A stretch of 15,421 nucleotides of DNA from Rodentolepis nana (Eukaryota > Platyhelminthes > Cestoda > Cyclophyllidea > Hymenolepididae), in contig UZAE01012995.1 in NCBI GenBank assembly GCA_900617975.1, positions 12,752 to 28,172 on the forward strand, in the 5' to 3' direction. The notes below the pieces were generated by a model. It had not been told where the DNA came from and made no database searches. It saw only the letters and a list, made by a program, of their open reading frames with translations. Shown piece after piece: positions 10,816-15,421 of the stretch. Position 1 is the stretch's first letter, and every line of letters starts with the position of its first letter. The translations under genes and the position numbers were made by a program.

Positions 10816-11078
10816 CATGCAGAACTGAGTGAATACGTGTCTAGTTCATTCATATAATCACTCATAATTAACATAATGTGCTACTAGATGATCAAGGTCA
10901 GACGTGTTCTGAAGTTATACTTGATTTGTCTTCACACTGACCATTACAATCCGGGTATAACGCCCAAAGAAAAGAGTTTGTTAATTTTTTTCACCAATTG
11001 CACAATAAATGAAAAAAAATGAATTCAAATTAACATTCCAAAGATTGTCTTATTTGTGCATGCAAGTAGACTATTTTT

Positions 11079-11100
11079 AAACAACAACAACAAAAAAAAC
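11079..11100 (+). repeat. (AAC)n / poly-A simple repeat
   Basis: Four AAC units run into a stretch of As. It could be the tail of an old retroposed sequence, but no body is recognisable beside it. Confidence 0.7.
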
Positions 11101-11233
11101 AAGCATTCTGACCTTGGGGTTCATTTAGGCGTAATGAGGCGCAATTATCTACGCATTTTCTCATTGCTCGCCTGAATATAATTTCCCCAAAATACTACTA
11201 ATAAGAATAAGTTATTTTCATTATTACCATCTG

Positions 11234-11273
11234 TAGTAGTAGCAGCACCAGCATCATCAGCATCATCAGCACC
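11234..11273 (+). repeat. Trinucleotide/9-mer microsatellite (AGCATCATC)n
   Basis: The tract begins with TAGTAGTAGCAGCACC and continues with two exact tandem copies of AGCATCATC (11250-11258 and 11259-11267). It is not in an open frame of any length, so it is a simple-sequence repeat, not a coding repeat. Confidence 0.85.
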
Positions 11274-11573
11274 AATCCAAATGCATTTTCATAAATAGCA
11301 AAAAATGCAACTACGCACACTTGATCATCAATTATATCGTCCTGCACTAAACATTCCACTTGCCTTTATTAAGAATGCCCTGGTAGGAGAGGCCTAGAAT
11401 AATCAAAATTATGAAGGATTTATTTGCTAGGAATTTCGTGAAGGAATGTGAAATGTAACATTGAATTCTTAATTTTTAATATATAAATAAGTTCTTTTTT
11501 AAAGTGTTACATACACAGTTTGTGAGTAATCTGGTATCTTCGTGGTAAATCTTATGCATTTTTATTTAAAATC

Positions 11574-11849
11574 GAGGTTGTGCGATAGACTTAACTCCAC
11601 GCGGTGCACCTAGGCAACGTATACTCATACGGCAAAAAATCTATAAACCGACAGTTGGCTTCTGACTCCAAGCCTTCCACAATATTCACCTCACCTTTAT
11701 CTCAACCTTTGTGTCCATCTTATACATCTACGAATCACTTTTCTCTTCCTCCTCCCCACCTTTTGTGGCTTTAATGTTCTTCTGTGAAGGCAGGAGTCAA
11801 CTAAAGGGTTAATGAAAACCAACATATGGCCTTCCATTTGATATAAGAA
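11574..11849 (+). mobile_element. SINE-like element, copy 2 (plus strand), diverged
   Basis: This segment is homologous to copy 1 (3649-3953) but in the opposite orientation. The core at about 11596-11671 contains GGTGCACC, GGCAACGTATACTCATACGG, CAGTTGGCTTCTGACT and matches copy 1 closely. The remainder aligns with many indels through the CCTTTGTGTC, TTTAATGTTC, TTCTGTGAAGG and CCATTTGATA blocks. Relative to copy 1 it has roughly 17-25 extra bases near 11802-11825, and it lacks much of the pyrimidine/GACA-rich middle. No clean A-tail or target-site duplication was found, so this looks like an older insertion. The 5' limit is taken where similarity to copy 1 fades, and the 3' limit just after CCATTTGATATAAGAA. 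Confidence 0.6.
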
Positions 11850-11874
11850 CCTCATATTCTGCCTTAATTCTTTA

Positions 11875-12108
11875 TTAACCCCTTAACGTTCGAATCAGTT
11901 TTTTTTGAAAAATTCTCCTAACCACACTCGCACGTGTCCCTAAACAGACTGACGCCGCCGACGTGATGAGTTTTGGTGGACCAGGCAAAGGCTATACACA
12001 CGTATTGAACAAGTTTCAAACGCCAATAGCGCCTTCTGTTACGAGTCTAGTACCAATGAAGCTTATTTTGGAAGAGGACTAAATGGTCCTAATCACATTA
12101 AGGGATAA
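11875..12108. mobile_element. Possible TTAA-flanked, piggyBac-like non-autonomous remnant
   Basis: The left end reads TTAA then CCCCTTAACGTT. The right end reads ACATTAAGGG then ATAA, an inverted partner of the left end with mismatches and a one-base change in the expected TTAA. A TTAA target site with CCC...-type termini is the signature of piggyBac-family transposons and their MITEs. The 234-bp interior has no ORF and is richer in G and C than its surroundings (around 11950-12050). The inverted ends are short (about 9-10 matched bases), so this could be chance. Confidence 0.3.
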
Positions 12109-13459
12109 AGGGATATCTCAAAGATGAGGTTAGTTAATTTGGTGAGGCATGCAGTCAATGAATTCCATGAAAAACGAAATAGGTGGCCAGGTGAGATGAA
12201 GGGCAACTAAAAGCAGCCACGTTACTACTTTGGGCACAGTACTGAAGTTTGAATATGCCTCATGACTAGCCAATAGCAGCTGTCCTCACACATTTGGCTA
12301 ATAGATTCTCATTCTCCTTACAGGCAGGGTGTTCGTGCTGGCTGGCATGAGTGTTTTCAGCGTTATTTGATGTTTTACAGAAAGCGAATCATAAGTTAGG
12401 TGTCAGATAGATTTTAGAAATAAAGGGAATTTGCAAAATATTTTTCATTCCATTGAACTCAAGCAAGGGCGATCTTTGCTAAACACCCAATTTACGAATT
12501 AATCGCATGCAGTTCCTAGCCATGCTTACTTAATTTTAGTGAACATTTATTTGATTATCTCTCCAAACACCTTAATAGCAGTTAACGATGCTTACCCCAT
12601 AACAATTTAAACCCAAACGTGAAATTTCTCTGGATCATAGTTATGGATAAGCCTTAATGTCAGTAACAGTATTGACATTTTGATAGTTGACGACTTAGGC
12701 ACTCTTGCATTTAAACAAACTCTCACATCCAAAATAACATTAAAAAATTTTAAGGGAGTATAAAAAGTTACTGTTAAAATAAAATAGAATATACGTGTTC
12801 ATAATACGCTCTAACTATTAAGCACATTTTTAAAAAATAGCTGCAATTGATACACAATTAAGTTTAATTCGTTTACTGTGAATTCTCCATGTTTTTTTTC
12901 ATATATTATCCTTAGTTAATGGTAATTAAATAAGTGAATATTACCATTTAACATTATTAGTTTGCGTAATTCATTAACCGCTAACAAATAACTCACTCAT
13001 TTTTTTCCGACAGTCACGTTTTTTTTTCAGTTTTCCCTGGAGGCTGCTCAGAATGGTTTAAATTCAGTATTATTCAAATAAATTCTAAAATCATTGTTGC
13101 AATTTTTTACTCCCCCTTCGCATCATTACCCAATCAAAATCTTTGTTTAAAGAGAGAATAAGGAACAGCGGAGGTGCTTGTCGGAATCTAGAGTACCGTA
13201 GTGGGTGAAGGTCTTTTGCACTTTTTTTCCTTCCTAAATGCAATTCACCCAATACTTCGACTTCCTTCACTAGAGAGCCAAAAATTCAATTAAAGACCGA
13301 TTTTTTTTCTCTGTGTTATTTTTTAACCCACTTTTTGAATAGCGCATTGGAGCTTTTCCCAAGTCAAACAAGTTTGCCTCTATATGAGGGGTAAACTGAT
13401 TTGCTCTGTATTTCAGTAGTCAGCATTAAACAACCTGTTGGAACTTATACCTAATGCTA

Positions 13460-13485
13460 CGCGTTAAAACTTTTGACGTAACGCG
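13460..13485. repeat. Small inverted repeat CGCGTTA/TAACGCG
   Basis: Seven-base perfect arms containing CGCG are separated by 12 bases. CpG-containing arms are uncommon in this AT-rich DNA. No other signal is visible nearby. Confidence 0.4.
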
Positions 13486-14230
13486 ACTTGTTAGTGGATA
13501 ATCACCTCATTTAGTTGGTTATTTTCAAAAGTATTGGATTGCGGTGGGCGGGCACTCTTATCCAATTCCTAGAAGTACTATTTTTTAGGTAATTAACCTA
13601 GCCAATAGTGTCACATGACTATTAAAGCAGGGTTTGAAAAGGGAATGATATCTGCGAATCATAATGCTAGCATTTTAAGTAAAACTGAAGGTGCGATTGA
13701 GAGACGACTAACAAGAATATTCTGTCTAAGTTACCATTCGTTTAAATTGTTTAAATTCCCACCACTAGATATGATTTAGAAAAAAGTAATATTGTGGAAG
13801 ACGTCGAGACCAGATAAGAGAGATGGGAAATGTTCTATGTCGTCGTTTAGTTTAAAGAAAGGGTGAAATCATTGCAAAACATCTTGGCTTTCACCAATCA
13901 CCGATCAACATGTACACTTTGATGTGCCTGCCAAATTGCTGTCACTAGACCCCAGCCAAAACTCTTTTTTCTTTGTTCATTGTCACTTTGAGCAAATCAA
14001 AAATTCTCACGGTGTGGTCAATATATTCAACTCATCTTGTCAAAACTATTATTGTAAACATATCGTACTCTTGGATCACACAATTAATGGCCTGGTTCTG
14101 TAAACTTGACTAATACATCCGGGTTTCGGCATCAAAGCCACTAATCCAGATCCACTTAATCGAGCTTGGTTTTACCATAACCAACCACTGAGCAGCATTA
14201 CTTCTGGCATTAAATACATGCTAAATCAAA

Positions 14231-14276
14231 CCCCCTCCCTCTAAGCTCCGCTCTCTCTTTCCAATATTTCTTCCCC
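14231..14276 (+). repeat. Polypyrimidine tract
   Basis: A C/T-rich run (CCCCCTCCCTCT, then CTCTCTCTTTCC and CTTCCCC) stands out from the surrounding AT-rich sequence. It is the only C-rich counterpart on the plus strand to the four G-rich tracts. Confidence 0.55.
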
Positions 14277-14318
14277 AAGTGCCTTGTCAACAAGGTCTAT
14301 ATTTTGGAATTTTTTTTT

Positions 14319-14656
14319 AAGTGCTATTCATTGCCCTTTTCTGCCAACTACTGGCGACCAATAAATTCCACTTAACTTATGCATACAAAAGTACAATGGA
14401 TCAGGAATGCCAGCACTCTCTGGAGAATAAAACTTTATTTCCTCTTCGTGAATAGTAAAAAACTTTAAGCTTATTATTAATATTATTTTTAGAAGGCAGA
14501 TATTTGAAATTGGGAAAAATTCGAAATTATTTATAACTTTTCAGTCTTTAATTAGTTAAATTCGGTGATTTACCAATCACTCGTTTCACTCTGGTGTGAG
14601 ATTTAACTTTACCTTTTCTAGGGGAAAACAACACCTGATCAATAGGAATGATTGGC
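14319..14656 (-). mobile_element. Possible 3' untranslated region of the LINE
   Basis: This stretch lies directly downstream of the reverse transcriptase stop on the minus strand. It contains an AATAAA polyadenylation-type signal read on the minus strand at 14434-14439. The T-run at about 14310-14319 (a poly-A on the minus strand) could be the 3' tail of the insertion. A 3' UTR of about 340 bases followed by a short A-run would be ordinary for Jockey-type elements. No target-site duplication could be paired because the 5' end is outside the window, so the boundary is a guess. Confidence 0.3.
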
Positions 14657-15421
14657 TTAGTTTTGGACACGCAAGCAAAGCCAACCACTCAGCGTCTTGA
14701 AATTAACTTCCAACTTTGTAGCATCTACATCAATGTCTGCTAATGGGTTCATGGGGGGAGAGAGGCTTTTTGATTTGTAATCGATTTGTAATTCTTTCTT
14801 CAGTTCTATGGCTTTCTGTATTAGACCAGATTGCGTTTTCAGATGTCTTGGTCTATTCTCATAGGTGCTGAAGAATTTTTCCATGGGAATGCGCAGTAGT
14901 TTCTCATACAGGATCAAGGCCTTTTCTTTGATAAGGGAGCCTATTGTGGTGTTTCCTGTAACTTGGAGCATTGCATCAATGGGTGTTGATTTTGTCCCTC
15001 CAGTAATTAGTCGTAATGCTTGGTTGTGTGTCTTCTCGAGGGGTTTGAGAGTCACCTCTGTAGCTGTAATGAGTGGCTCACAGCAATACAACATTATTGG
15101 CTGAATAAACATCTTGTAAGTGGTGTTTAGAGTTGAGCGCGCACAGCCCCATACGCTACCAGCAAGACGCTTCAGGACATTCAGTCTATTGGAGACGCGT
15201 TCTGCTATTTTAGCAATGTGACTTTTCCACGTTAGCTTTGTGTCAAACGTCATTCCGAGATATGTGAACTCATTGGTTTTTTCTAGGGTAATATCCTTGT
15301 ACCTTAAGAGCGGGTTTATGCTCTGATGGGCCAAAGAAAATGTTTGGAATGCAGTTTTTGCGGTGTTAATTACCATTCCATTGTTGTCACACCAGTTTGC
15401 TAGTAGTTTAAGTGCACTATT
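14657..15421 (-). CDS. LINE (non-LTR retrotransposon) reverse transcriptase, C-terminal part, 5' end outside window
   Basis: This frame stays open from the window edge to a TAA at 14657-14659, giving 254 codons without a stop or frameshift. The first ATG in the window (15374-15376) is internal; the 15 codons upstream of it continue the same protein. Numbering from the edge, residues 10-23 contain W, NGM, IN and KT, the pattern that follows the catalytic core in LINE reverse transcriptases. Residues 54-69 give YLG...D..LTW..HI, and residues 128-147 give LEKTHNQALRLITGG followed by STP. These are the usual landmarks of the thumb and post-RT region of Jockey/I/BS-type elements. The catalytic FADD/YADD motif would lie beyond the window. 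The protein would copy element RNA into DNA at a nicked chromosomal target. No RNase H motif (such as TDGS) follows, so the protein seems to end soon after the RT. The clade is an inference; assignment to LINE RT is firm. Confidence 0.93.
   Translation of the reverse strand, partial: NSALKLLANWCDNNGMVINTAKTAFQTFSLAHQSINPLLRYKDITLEKTNEFTYLGMTFDTKLTWKSHIAKIAERVSNRLNVLKRLAGSVWGCARSTLNTTYKMFIQPIMLYCCEPLITATEVTLKPLEKTHNQALRLITGGTKSTPIDAMLQVTGNTTIGSLIKEKALILYEKLLRIPMEKFFSTYENRPRHLKTQSGLIQKAIELKKELQIDYKSKSLSPPMNPLADIDVDATKLEVNFKTLSGWLCLRVQN

Larger units (their letters stand above)
12109..14318. other. No gene recognised
   Basis: This region is strongly AT-rich, with many poly-T runs (for example near 12890 and 13001-13028) and no frame of note. 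Short inverted arms occur at 12267-12300 (TAGCCAA/TTGGCTA) and at 14282-14295 (CCTTGT/ACAAGG). Confidence 0.65.

Noticed and set aside
11250..11273. Possible CRISPR-like direct repeats
   Set aside because: The repeats are 9-base tandem units with no spacers in a eukaryotic-looking context; this is a microsatellite.
14300..14460. Shared 3' end between the LINE and the SINE-like family (mobilising partner)
   Set aside because: The SINE tail (CCATTTGATA plus A-rich) has no match in the LINE's downstream region.
14865..15104. 79-codon plus-strand open frame
   Set aside because: It is antisense to the reverse transcriptase frame and is a shadow of it.

Overview
The window looks like non-coding DNA from a metazoan nuclear genome, most likely an arthropod. 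It is AT-rich and crowded with stop codons in all frames. It contains microsatellites, homopolymer runs and interspersed repeats, and shows no operon-like packing or ribosome-binding-site/ORF pairs. The arthropod guess rests mainly on the style of the one recognisable protein, a Jockey/I-type LINE reverse transcriptase tail. The species cannot be told from the sequence. No host protein-coding gene, tRNA or rRNA could be supported.

Layout from left to right. Positions 1-3636 are unassigned AT-rich DNA. Positions 3637-3965 hold a 305-bp SINE-like element on the minus strand, with an A-rich 3' tail and an exact 12-bp direct repeat on both sides. Positions 4380-4700 are richer in G and C and carry a long G-tract, a TATAAATA box and a short ATG-started frame; this is the best candidate promoter. 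Positions 4740-11570 are gene-poor DNA with three more G-rich tracts on the same strand, several small hairpins or palindromes and a short array of GTCGAA-like motifs. Positions 11574-11849 hold a second, diverged copy of the SINE-like element in the opposite orientation. It is followed directly by a possible TTAA-flanked, piggyBac-like non-autonomous remnant at 11875-12108. Positions 12109-14547 are again unassigned. Positions 14657-15421 encode the C-terminal 254 residues of a LINE reverse transcriptase on the minus strand, cut by the window edge.

There is no evidence that these parts work together as a system. The most notable result is the two-copy SINE-like family, which I do not recognise. 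It was found by comparing the window with itself: the 75-bp core is about 90% identical between copies, and one copy keeps an apparent target-site duplication.
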